Shown here piece by piece: positions 17,915 to 26,674 of a stretch of DNA of 47,470 nt. The notes below the pieces were generated by a model that had not been told where the DNA came from, did no database searches, and was given only the letters and a program-made list of their open reading frames with translations. The translations under genes were made by a program, and so were the position numbers. Every line of letters begins with the position of its first letter. Positions within the stretch are counted from its first letter, which is position 1. Origin of the DNA: Calditrichota bacterium (GTDB lineage Bacteria; Calditrichota; Calditrichia; Calditrichales; Calditrichaceae); contig RQOG01000033.1 of the NCBI GenBank assembly GCA_003854985.1, positions 1 to 47,470 of the forward strand, in the 5' to 3' direction.

Positions 17915-19234
17915 ATGTCTGTTGAAATAAAACTACCCGAATTAGGTGAAAATATTGAATCCGGACGTGTTGTTTCGATTTTAGTGAAAGAGGGCGATAC
18001 GGTTACTTCCGATCAGTCTGTCCTGGAATTAGAGACAGATAAAGCGGTTATCGAAGTACCGGCCTCATCAGAGGGGAAAATAGCCAAATTACATGTTAAG
18101 GAGGGCGATGAGATAAAAGTCGGTCAGGTAATTATGTCTGTTGACTCTGCCGAAGGAGAAGCGACAAAGACCGTATCAGAAGAAAAATCTGAAGCCGAAA
18201 CAGAAATCATTGAGGAAATACCGGCTGAAGAAGCCAAAGAGGAAAAGAAAGAGATTTCAGAACCAGTTCAGGAAAAGAAAACGGATCAAATCTCTGCAAG
18301 TGTTTCAGCGGCTTCGTTGCCTGAGAAGGATTATATTGCGCCGGCTGCGCCTTCCGTAAGAAGGTTTGCCCGCGAAATCGGTATTGATATCAATTCGGTA
18401 AAAGGAACGGGTCCGGCCGGGAGAATTTCGATTGATGATGTAAAAGCTTACTCCAAACAGATGAACGAAGGCAAAAAATCTTCAACCGCTCTTCTTAAAG
18501 GCGTTGGTGATGAGCCCTTGCCTGATTTTTCGAAATGGGGCCCTGTGGATCATCAACCGATGAACAAAGTGCGCGAAACAACTGCAAGGCATTTAAGTTA
18601 TGCCTGGGCCACCATTCCGCATGTTACCCAATTTGATAAAACGGATATTACCGAACTGGAACAACTCAGGAAAAAATATTCTCCGCAGGTGGAAAAAAAC
18701 GGGGGCAAGTTAACGGTTACCGCCATTTTGGTAAAAATCATTACGGGAGCGTTAAAGCAATTTCCTCAATTTAACGCCAGTATCGATATGTTGAATAAAG
18801 AGATTATTTACAAGAAATATTACAATATTGGCATTGCGGTGGATACGGAACGCGGTCTGTTAGTCCCCGTGATAAAGAATGTCGATCAGAAAAGCATAAC
18901 GGAAATTTCAGTGGAATTAAGTCTTGTTTCCGAAAAAGCCAGAGACCGCAAACTAAGTCTGGAAGAGATGCAGGGAGGAAATTTTAGCATATCAAATCTG
19001 GGAGGTATTGGAGGAACAGGTTTTACACCGATCGTAAATTCACCCGAAGTGGCAATTCTGGGCGTTTCGCGATCACAAACGGAACCGGTTTTTAAAGATG
19101 GCGGATTTACGCCGCGGCTGATGCTACCGCTTGCGTTATCCTACGATCACCGGTTAATCGACGGCGCTGATGCCGCCCGATTTTTACGTTGGATTTGCCA
19201 GGCTTTGGAAGAGCCGTTTTTATTAGCGCTTTAA
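17915..19234 (+). CDS. aceF: AceF, dihydrolipoyl acetyltransferase E2 with one lipoyl domain
   Basis: This is the core of the pyruvate dehydrogenase complex and transfers acetyl from lipoamide to CoA. It is 439 residues long. One lipoyl domain occupies residues 1-78, with the lipoylated Lys43 in ELETDKAVIEV. A flexible Glu/Lys/Ala linker at about 80-138 follows, then the E1/E3-binding domain at about 142-180 (APSVRRFAREIGID and GTGPAGRISIDDV), then the catalytic domain. The active site His is in SYDHRLIDGADAARF near residue 412. AAGGA lies 8 bases before the ATG. Forms in enteric bacteria have three lipoyl domains; a single one is common elsewhere. Confidence 0.96.
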   Translation: MSVEIKLPELGENIESGRVVSILVKEGDTVTSDQSVLELETDKAVIEVPASSEGKIAKLHVKEGDEIKVGQVIMSVDSAEGEATKTVSEEKSEAETEIIEEIPAEEAKEEKKEISEPVQEKKTDQISASVSAASLPEKDYIAPAAPSVRRFAREIGIDINSVKGTGPAGRISIDDVKAYSKQMNEGKKSSTALLKGVGDEPLPDFSKWGPVDHQPMNKVRETTARHLSYAWATIPHVTQFDKTDITELEQLRKKYSPQVEKNGGKLTVTAILVKIITGALKQFPQFNASIDMLNKEIIYKKYYNIGIAVDTERGLLVPVIKNVDQKSITEISVELSLVSEKARDRKLSLEEMQGGNFSISNLGGIGGTGFTPIVNSPEVAILGVSRSQTEPVFKDGGFTPRLMLPLALSYDHRLIDGADAARFLRWICQALEEPFLLAL

Positions 19235-19258
19235 CTATGGATATTTGGGAAAATAAAG

Positions 19259-20677
19259 ATGAATAAAACACATTTAGCGGTTGTCGGCGCCGGGCCTGGG
19301 GGCTATGCCGCTGCATTTTTAGCAGCCGATCTGGGATTGGAAATAACTCTCATTGATCCTGAAATTAATCCCGGAGGCGTATGTCTATACAGGGGATGCA
19401 TTCCATCAAAGGCGTTGCTGCATGCGGCAAAATTGATCAATGAAACACAGGAAGCCGGGAAGTGGGGATTAAATTATAAAAAGCCGGAAATCGATCTCGA
19501 TAAATTACGCAGCTGGAAAACCAAGGTAGTAGACCAGCTTACCGGTGGATTGGGACAATTAATTAAACAGCGAAAAATCCGGTATATCCGGGGGCGTGCT
19601 GTCTATTTGGACAACCATACGCTGGAAATCACTGAAAATTCAGGCGGTAAGTATAATCTCGAATTTGATTATTCGATTTTAGCAACCGGTTCACGTCCGG
19701 CTGATATTCCGGGGATAAACATCGATAGCCCGCATGTTTTAAATTCAACGGGCGCACTGGATTTGAAGGAAATTCCCGAAAAAATGCTGATTATCGGAGC
19801 CGGATATATTGGATTGGAAATGGGTACGGTTTACCATGCGCTTGGAACCCGGATATCTGTTGTGGAAATGATGCCTGGTATTTTGCCCGGCGCAGACCGA
19901 GATTTAACCAGAGTGCTCGAGAAAAGAATTTCCGGTCAATTTGAAGAAATTATGTTAAACACAAAAGTTACCGGTTTGAAGGCGCTGGAAGACGGTGTCA
20001 AGGTGAGTTTTAAACTTGATGATGATACAACGAAAGAGCAGAAATTTGATAAGGTTTTAATTTCCATAGGACGTAAACCAATCAGCGGGAATATCGGTCT
20101 GGAAAACACCAGGGTAGAAATTGATTCCAGGGGTTTTGTTCAGGTTGATCAGCAAGGCAGGACAGCCGAAGCCAGTATTTTTGCTATTGGCGATATTGCC
20201 GGAGAACCTATGCTTGCACATAAGGCGTCTCACGAAGCACGCACGGCGGTTGAAGTAATTGCCGGTCATAAAGCGGTCTTTGAACCGAGAGCCATTCCGG
20301 CCGTGGTTTTTACGGATCCGGAAATTGCCTGGGCCGGATTAACCGAAACAGAAGCCAAAGAGAAAAATATAAATGTTGAAGTATACAGGTTCCCCTGGGC
20401 TGCTTCCGGAAGAGCTTTAACTCTGGACCGGACAGAGGGTTTGACAAAACTGATCGTAAATCCTGAAAATGAACAAATATTAGGAATGGCCGTGGTCGGT
20501 TCAGGAGCCGGTGAGCTTATTGCCGAAGGCGTTCTGGCCATAGAAATGGCGGCTAATGTGACGGATTTAAAGTTAACTATTCATCCTCATCCCACTTTAT
20601 CCGAGACAATTATGGAAACGGCGGAAATGTTCTTCGGAACCAGTACCCATGTTTACAGGCCTAAAAGGAAAAAGTAA
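19259..20677 (+). CDS. lpdA: Lpd, dihydrolipoamide dehydrogenase E3
   Basis: A flavoprotein that re-oxidises dihydrolipoamide with NAD. It is 472 residues long. The FAD-binding GAGPGG is at residues 10-15, the redox disulfide Cys42/Cys47 in GGVCLYRGCIPSK, a second Rossmann motif GAGYIGLEMG in the NAD domain, and the second FAD block AIGDIAGEPMLAHKA. The C-terminal HPHPTLSE supplies the catalytic His-Glu pair of the partner subunit. It starts 24 bp after aceF and is the last gene of the unit; the opposite-strand kinase ends 7 bases away with no obvious terminator between them. Confidence 0.97.
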   Translation: MNKTHLAVVGAGPGGYAAAFLAADLGLEITLIDPEINPGGVCLYRGCIPSKALLHAAKLINETQEAGKWGLNYKKPEIDLDKLRSWKTKVVDQLTGGLGQLIKQRKIRYIRGRAVYLDNHTLEITENSGGKYNLEFDYSILATGSRPADIPGINIDSPHVLNSTGALDLKEIPEKMLIIGAGYIGLEMGTVYHALGTRISVVEMMPGILPGADRDLTRVLEKRISGQFEEIMLNTKVTGLKALEDGVKVSFKLDDDTTKEQKFDKVLISIGRKPISGNIGLENTRVEIDSRGFVQVDQQGRTAEASIFAIGDIAGEPMLAHKASHEARTAVEVIAGHKAVFEPRAIPAVVFTDPEIAWAGLTETEAKEKNINVEVYRFPWAASGRALTLDRTEGLTKLIVNPENEQILGMAVVGSGAGELIAEGVLAIEMAANVTDLKLTIHPHPTLSETIMETAEMFFGTSTHVYRPKRKK

Positions 20678-20684
20678 AAAAGGG

Positions 20685-23600
20685 TTACTTCAGGTTATCC
20701 AATATGGTGCGGATTTGAGTAAGCAGTTTGTCTATTCGGAAAGGTTTTTGAATAATTCCGGCTATGCGCATTTCACCGACTTGTTCTAATTTGGCTTTGT
20801 CGCTGAAACCGGAAGTTATAATCACAGGTACATCGTTATCTAATTCCCTGATTTTTAAAAGAGCTTCCTGGCCATCCATTTTGGGCATTATCATATCCAG
20901 GATGATAAGATCAATTTTTCGTTTAGTGGTTTTTACAATTTGCACGGCTTTTTCGCCGTCTTCAGCCAGGCTAACCACATAACCATAACCCCGTAGCGCC
21001 TGTTCGAGAAAATCTCTTAAAACAAATTCGTCATCCACAACAAGAATATGTTCTTTGCCTTTTTCGGTTTTAAGCAGAGGGCCTCTTTCCTGATATATAT
21101 TTTCCGCATCGGTGGCCGGCAGGAATATTCTGAACACAGAACCTTTTCCCGGATTACTCTCAACATCAATAAATCCTTTGTGACTTTTTACAAAGCCATA
21201 TATCATAGAGAGTCCCAGTCCTGTTCCTTTTCCCTGTTCTTTTGTCGTAAAGAAGGGTTCAAAAATCCTGCTGATAATTTCCTGTTTCATCCCGATACCA
21301 TTATCAATTACTTCCAAAACCACAAAAAGCCCTTCGGAACCATCGTTGTAAACCTTTGCAATTTCAGAATCAATAAAAATCCGTTTTGTAGTTATGGAAA
21401 TAATACCTTTCCCCTTAATGGCATCCCGGGCATTAACACATAAATTAATAAGGATCTGGTGCAGTTGACTCTCATCCGCGTTGATCAGCGGGATATTCTT
21501 ACCGTAATTCATCCGCAGTTCGATACTTTTAGGGAAGGTGGATTTAAGAATTTTTATAGTCTCTTTGATTACATCATTCATATTAACCGGTTTTAACTGT
21601 GATTCACCTCTTCGGGCAAAAACAAGTAACTGACTTGTTAAATCAGCGCCGCGAATAGCGCTTTTTTCAATGGAATCAACATACTTATAAAAGACATTAG
21701 TCGGTTTCATTTTAAGTTTTAACAGAGAAGCATAGCCCAATATGCCGCCAAGGATGTTATTAAAATCGTGAGCAATACCGCCTGCCAGCATACCGATGGA
21801 TTCCATTTTTTGTCCCTGAGCCAGTTTTTCTTTTAACTGCCAGCGTTCCGTAACATCTTTCAGGATGCTGAGATGAATTTGCGTATCCCGGGATTCATCA
21901 TAATTAATAGATGAAGACAACAAAACGGTTATAATCTGACCATCCTTTTTACGCAGGCTTAATTCATAATCCTGAACGAATCCTTTTTGGCGGATGGTCT
22001 CCAAAAATTTTTCCCGGTCTTCTTTATTCGCGTAAAGATCGGTGGCTACGTCTATGGCTTCTACCTCTTCCCAGGTTTGAAATCCGAACATCTTCATACC
22101 GGCCGGATTAATATTAAGTATTTTACCTGTTTCCGTAGTGATTATAACCGTATCCTGCGATTGCTCAAAAATAGTCCGGTATTTTTCTTCTGAGGCTCTG
22201 AGCTGACGCGTCCTGATATCGATCTGGGATTCCAGCCTTTTTGTATATTGTTTCTTTGTATGCTGATTGACAATTTGATAGATGATCAGAAACGCAAAAA
22301 GAATAATAAACGCGTAAAACCACCAGGTTTGCCAGATGGGAGCGTTTATTTTGATCCATTCGGAGCTTACAATATCGCTCATAATGCCATCATTGTTCTG
22401 AGCCTGAATTAATAGGCGATATTTGCCCGGAGGCAGATTAGGATAATCAATCTTATTCCGGCTAATCCGATATAGCCATTGCCACTGTTTATCAAATCCT
22501 TCCAGTTTATAATGAAGATTTATATTCTTTTCGTCTTTAAATGAAGTAATAAAAAATGTAAAAGTAAGATAATTTTCCGTTGATTTTAAACTGGTATGGT
22601 GTTCTTCTTTGACTTCCCTTCCTCCCGCGAATAGTCTGCCTAAACGGATCAAAGGTTTTACAGTATTGTAACGATCATATTCTTTTCGATAACAGCTAAC
22701 GCCTTTATTCGTTCCAATCCAGATTCTGCCGGTATTGTCTTCCAAAAACGCATACCGGTTTGTTTCCATACCGGCTAAGCCGTGTTTTACATTAATTTGA
22801 CGGAGAAGATTTCCATTCCATAAATAGACACCCTGATCCGTGCCAATCCATAGATTATCCGACCGGTCTTTCTTTAGGAAAAACACAGAATTCGTAATTG
22901 TAAACTCATTATGATAGGGTTTGATTGAATCTTCTGTGATATGGCAAAGACCTGTACTGGTGCCTACCAGTAGTTTATTTTCTTCGAGATCCGGCAATAC
23001 ACAATAAACTTCATTATTGCCTTTGGTTTTGGCCTTATACTGTTTCCACTTTTGATCTTTATATCTGTAAACACCCCGCCCCGACGTGGAGAAATATATT
23101 GCGCCTGATGAATCTTCCGTAATCGAACGCATGACTTGTTTGGGCGCTTCCGGATTAGCGATGAAATTTAAATGGCCGTTTTTATAAAGTGCCAGTCCTT
23201 TAAGCGTGCTAACCCAATGATTCCCGGCATGATCGATGTGAGAACAGTTAATGGTGTTATTTTTGTCTTCATAAACCAGCAGAATTCTGTTATACCGATC
23301 CATTTTGGCCAGGCCTAAAGCATTGGCCGATATCCATACATTGTAGTAGTTATCCGGAGTAATAGAAAGAACACGGGAAAGAAAGGGTAATTGAGAAAAG
23401 CGGTTGGTAAATTCATAGGCAACAAACTGATCATTTTTTAATACGGTTAAGCCGTAGTTATGGCCAAACACAATGCTGCCATCCTTTTTCTGGGCAATTG
23501 CGGAGACCTCATCCTGTAATAGTCCGCTCTCTTGCCTATAATTTACAATTGCTAAACTTGGAATCTTGCTAATACCCCTGGCGCTTCCTATCCATATATT

Positions 23601-24566
23601 CTCTTCACGATCCACAAATATTTGCGTAACGCCTTCAGTAATCAGATTATTTTTCATGCCAAGCGTAAGTATTTTATCCAAATGATTATCATAATGAAAT
23701 ATTCTGACATAATTGCCAAGGATAAGGCCGCCGCTCCTATCGGGCGCCAAACATATTTTATGGGTAAAAAGCCTGTTTTCCACATTTGATAAATTAAACT
23801 GAATATTCTTTATACTGATATCTTTGTTTTCAATTTTTGCTATCCAATGGTCGCCGACGAGCCAAATCCTTGTATTGGTGGTATCATCCGGATTAATAGG
23901 TTCAATAGCTATACTATATATTTGTGGATTTGGCAGAGAATGACTAGTAATTTTAGCAGGAATTATTTCCCCGTTGGTATATTCGGCTAACCCGTTTCGG
24001 TGACATATATATAATTTCCCCATGTCTACGTAAAGCGAATTAACCTTATTATCAAGTATGCTGTTATCCGAATTATAATTGCGCCATTTGGAATTAATCA
24101 TTAAGAATAGTCCGCTATTCTTAGTGGCAACAGCCAGTATGGTATCGTTATTTGAAAAATAAATCTTAATATCTTTTATAGGATACTGGGTTATACTATC
24201 AACGGCAATGTGTTCCGGTATGGTAATAGAATAAAACGTATTGTTTTCATATTTCCATAAACCCGAATTCAAATAATCAGTAGTTAACCAGACAGTGTTG
24301 TGCCGATCGATTTCCATCTGGGAAAAACCCATAAATTTTTCCTGAATATCGCTTTTTACCGATATCCAGTTAAGTCCGTCATAGATGCTTATACCGGATC
24401 GGGTGGCGAACCACATCCGGCCGAGAGAATCCTGCGCAATGTCTGTTATATAAGAATTGATCAAGCCGTCTTCAACGGCGTATTTATGCGTCAGGTATTC
24501 CTGCGCGATGATAGGATATTGTAAAAATAAAAAACAGAGTATTTTACTAAATAAACGAACCGACAA
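20685..24566 (-). CDS. Hybrid two-component sensor: periplasmic propeller, Y_Y_Y, PAS, kinase, receiver
   Basis: A 1293-residue one-piece signalling protein. A signal peptide (1-21) leads to a long periplasmic region of two-component-propeller repeats (about 25-635; for example IWIGSARGIS, LWIGTDQGVY, IWIGTNKGVS). A Y_Y_Y domain (about 660-742), a membrane helix (747-766) and a PAS domain (about 793-905) follow. The kinase has phospho-acceptor His933 in GGIAHDFNN, N-box Asn1045, DNGIG at 1088-1092 and GKGTGLGLS. A receiver at 1173-1290 carries Asp1224 in LDMIMPKMDG. Unlike Bacteroidota hybrids of polysaccharide loci it lacks a C-terminal AraC DNA-binding domain, and no SusC/D-like genes are near. 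Start: TTG 24566 with GAGGG upstream; no in-frame alternative exists before the stop at 24582-24584. Confidence 0.94.
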   Translation of the reverse strand: MSVRLFSKILCFLFLQYPIIAQEYLTHKYAVEDGLINSYITDIAQDSLGRMWFATRSGISIYDGLNWISVKSDIQEKFMGFSQMEIDRHNTVWLTTDYLNSGLWKYENNTFYSITIPEHIAVDSITQYPIKDIKIYFSNNDTILAVATKNSGLFLMINSKWRNYNSDNSILDNKVNSLYVDMGKLYICHRNGLAEYTNGEIIPAKITSHSLPNPQIYSIAIEPINPDDTTNTRIWLVGDHWIAKIENKDISIKNIQFNLSNVENRLFTHKICLAPDRSGGLILGNYVRIFHYDNHLDKILTLGMKNNLITEGVTQIFVDREENIWIGSARGISKIPSLAIVNYRQESGLLQDEVSAIAQKKDGSIVFGHNYGLTVLKNDQFVAYEFTNRFSQLPFLSRVLSITPDNYYNVWISANALGLAKMDRYNRILLVYEDKNNTINCSHIDHAGNHWVSTLKGLALYKNGHLNFIANPEAPKQVMRSITEDSSGAIYFSTSGRGVYRYKDQKWKQYKAKTKGNNEVYCVLPDLEENKLLVGTSTGLCHITEDSIKPYHNEFTITNSVFFLKKDRSDNLWIGTDQGVYLWNGNLLRQINVKHGLAGMETNRYAFLEDNTGRIWIGTNKGVSCYRKEYDRYNTVKPLIRLGRLFAGGREVKEEHHTSLKSTENYLTFTFFITSFKDEKNINLHYKLEGFDKQWQWLYRISRNKIDYPNLPPGKYRLLIQAQNNDGIMSDIVSSEWIKINAPIWQTWWFYAFIILFAFLIIYQIVNQHTKKQYTKRLESQIDIRTRQLRASEEKYRTIFEQSQDTVIITTETGKILNINPAGMKMFGFQTWEEVEAIDVATDLYANKEDREKFLETIRQKGFVQDYELSLRKKDGQIITVLLSSSINYDESRDTQIHLSILKDVTERWQLKEKLAQGQKMESIGMLAGGIAHDFNNILGGILGYASLLKLKMKPTNVFYKYVDSIEKSAIRGADLTSQLLVFARRGESQLKPVNMNDVIKETIKILKSTFPKSIELRMNYGKNIPLINADESQLHQILINLCVNARDAIKGKGIISITTKRIFIDSEIAKVYNDGSEGLFVVLEVIDNGIGMKQEIISRIFEPFFTTKEQGKGTGLGLSMIYGFVKSHKGFIDVESNPGKGSVFRIFLPATDAENIYQERGPLLKTEKGKEHILVVDDEFVLRDFLEQALRGYGYVVSLAEDGEKAVQIVKTTKRKIDLIILDMIMPKMDGQEALLKIRELDNDVPVIITSGFSDKAKLEQVGEMRIAGIIQKPFRIDKLLTQIRTILDNLK

Positions 24567-24661
24567 TACTACCCTCTGTAGTTATAATCACATCAAATTT
24601 ATAATTTTAAAACTATCGGAAAAAAAATCGTTTTAATTAGCTGGTATTGAAATTTGCCGGG

Positions 24662-24681
24662 AATATATAAGTTTATATATT
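24662..24681. promoter_or_regulatory. Near-contiguous 9-bp inverted repeat upstream of ygiQ
   Basis: AATATATAA and TTATATATT form a perfect inverted repeat around a central GT, 42 bases before the ygiQ ATG and about 96 bases upstream of the divergent kinase gene. Its place suggests an operator, but the AT-only sequence raises the chance of coincidence. Confidence 0.3.
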
Positions 24682-24723
24682 TTAAGGGTTAGCGAATATT
24701 TATTTGATGGAAATATAACTTAT

Positions 24724-26535
24724 ATGAACTGGCTTCCGGTCACAAAAAAGGAATTGATAAAATTAGGGTGGGATTATCTTGATGTGATTCTTGTTTCCGG
24801 CGATGCCTATGTGGATCATCCTGCATTCGGCACGGCGGTGATTGGCCGGATAATTGAAAAACAGGGATTTCGTGTCGCCGTCATTCCTCAGCCTAACTGG
24901 CGCGATGATTTAAGGGATTTTAAAAAATTGGGCCTGCCCCGTTTATTCTTTGGAGTAACTTCCGGTTGTATGGATTCAATGATAAATCATTATACGGCCA
25001 GGAAACGGTTAAGATCGGACGATGCTTATACCGCCGGCGGTAAAGCAGGTTTACGACCGGACTATGCGGTGATCACCTATACCCGCATATTAAAAAAACT
25101 TTTTCCGGAAATTCCGGTTATTATTGGCGGAATTGAAGCGTCCATGAGAAGGTTGACGCATTATGATTATTGGTCTGATCAATTAAAACCGTCTATTTTA
25201 TTGGATAGCGGAGCGGATCTGCTTGTTTATGGTATGGGCGAACTTCCCTTATTGGATATTTTAAAATTGATAAAAAAAGGAGTGCCGTTTTCCAACCTGA
25301 AAACCATTCCGCAAACTGCATTTGTTACAGGACCCGATGAAAAACTTCCGGTCAATAAAAACTGGCAGGATGTTCAGATTACATCCCACGAACAATGCCT
25401 GGAAGATAAAAAACTATTTGCCCGAAATTTTAAAATAATAGAAGAAGAATCCAACAAATATAAAGCGCGTCGTATTATTCAGAAAGTGTATGATAAAACC
25501 ATTGTCATAAATCCGCCTTATCCGGTGATGACGGAACAGCAGATAGACGCTTCCTTTGATTTGCCCTATACCCGGCTACCTCATCCCAAGTATAAAAAGA
25601 AGGACGATATTCCAGCCTATAAAATGATCAGGCATTCCATAACATTGCATCGCGGATGCTTTGGGGGATGCAGTTTCTGTACGATCTCAGCTCACCAGGG
25701 GAAAATGGTGACCAGCCGGTCTGAAAAATCGATTATGCATGAAGTTGACGCGATAACAGCCATGGAAGATTTTAAAGGATATATCAGCGATATGGGCGGG
25801 CCTACGGCCAATATGTATAAAATGGAGGGTATTAACAACGAGATTTGCAGACAATGCACACGTCCTTCATGTATTTATCCATCAGTCTGCCAAAACCTGA
25901 ATACCGATCATCATCCGTTAATTGATATCTATCGAACAGCGGCCAGCCATGATAGAGTGAAAAAGGTTTTCGTCACCAGTGGAATAAGATACGATTTGTT
26001 GTTTAATGACGATCGGAATATAAACGCTAAATACGGACTGCAAAAATACATTGATACGGTGATCAGACATCATATTTCCGGACGCTTAAAAATTGCCCCG
26101 GAGCATTCATCGGATACCGTTTTAAAACTAATGCGCAAACCTTCTTTTTCCATATTCAAACGTTTTAAGAAAGTCTTTGACGATATTAGTAGAAAAAACA
26201 AATTAAACCAGCAATTGATTCCTTATTTTATTTCCGGGCATCCGGGATGTTCATTAACAGATATGGCGGAATTGGCCGTTGAGACAAAGAATATGGGTTT
26301 CCGGCTGGAACAGGTTCAGGATTTTACGCCAACACCGATGACGCTTGCCACGGTTATGTATTATTCGGGATTTGACCCTTATACCTTAAAACCCGTATCT
26401 ACGGCCGGAACGATCACCCAAAAAATGGAACAAAACAGGTTTCTATTTTGGTATAAGAAAGAAAATAAAAACTGGATTATTCAAAAACTGAAAGAATTAT
26501 CAAGATCGGACCTAATCAAAAACCTGTATGGTTAA
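24724..26535 (+). CDS. ygiQ: YgiQ family radical SAM protein
   Basis: A 603-residue member of the YgiQ/UPF0313 family, which has a B12-binding-like N-terminal region (SGDAYVDHPAFGTAVIGR) and a radical SAM core. The cluster Cys-x3-Cys-x2-Cys is in HRGCFGGCSFCTISAHQGK; downstream are the SDMGGPTANMYKM and CRQCTRPSCIYPSVC blocks, the latter adding four more Cys. Its substrate is not established. The length is slightly below some proteobacterial forms, mainly at the C-terminus. GATGGAAA lies about 9 bases before the ATG. Confidence 0.93.
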   Translation: MNWLPVTKKELIKLGWDYLDVILVSGDAYVDHPAFGTAVIGRIIEKQGFRVAVIPQPNWRDDLRDFKKLGLPRLFFGVTSGCMDSMINHYTARKRLRSDDAYTAGGKAGLRPDYAVITYTRILKKLFPEIPVIIGGIEASMRRLTHYDYWSDQLKPSILLDSGADLLVYGMGELPLLDILKLIKKGVPFSNLKTIPQTAFVTGPDEKLPVNKNWQDVQITSHEQCLEDKKLFARNFKIIEEESNKYKARRIIQKVYDKTIVINPPYPVMTEQQIDASFDLPYTRLPHPKYKKKDDIPAYKMIRHSITLHRGCFGGCSFCTISAHQGKMVTSRSEKSIMHEVDAITAMEDFKGYISDMGGPTANMYKMEGINNEICRQCTRPSCIYPSVCQNLNTDHHPLIDIYRTAASHDRVKKVFVTSGIRYDLLFNDDRNINAKYGLQKYIDTVIRHHISGRLKIAPEHSSDTVLKLMRKPSFSIFKRFKKVFDDISRKNKLNQQLIPYFISGHPGCSLTDMAELAVETKNMGFRLEQVQDFTPTPMTLATVMYYSGFDPYTLKPVSTAGTITQKMEQNRFLFWYKKENKNWIIQKLKELSRSDLIKNLYG

Positions 26536-26674
26536 AGTTTATTACCGGATGCGCCGATGAATTCTGTTGTTTTAACGTTCTTGATTTAATCGGGCGGATT
26601 ATTTAAGTTCAACGACCAAGATATGTTAAGTCCTGTTTTTTTCTACATATTTTGTAAGAAATGAAAAATTGATA

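Noticed and set aside
15187..20677. aceE-aceF-lpd as a recently transferred island
   Set aside because: Base use looks like the flanking genes and there are no mobile-element traces; the homodimeric E1 alone is not evidence of recent transfer.
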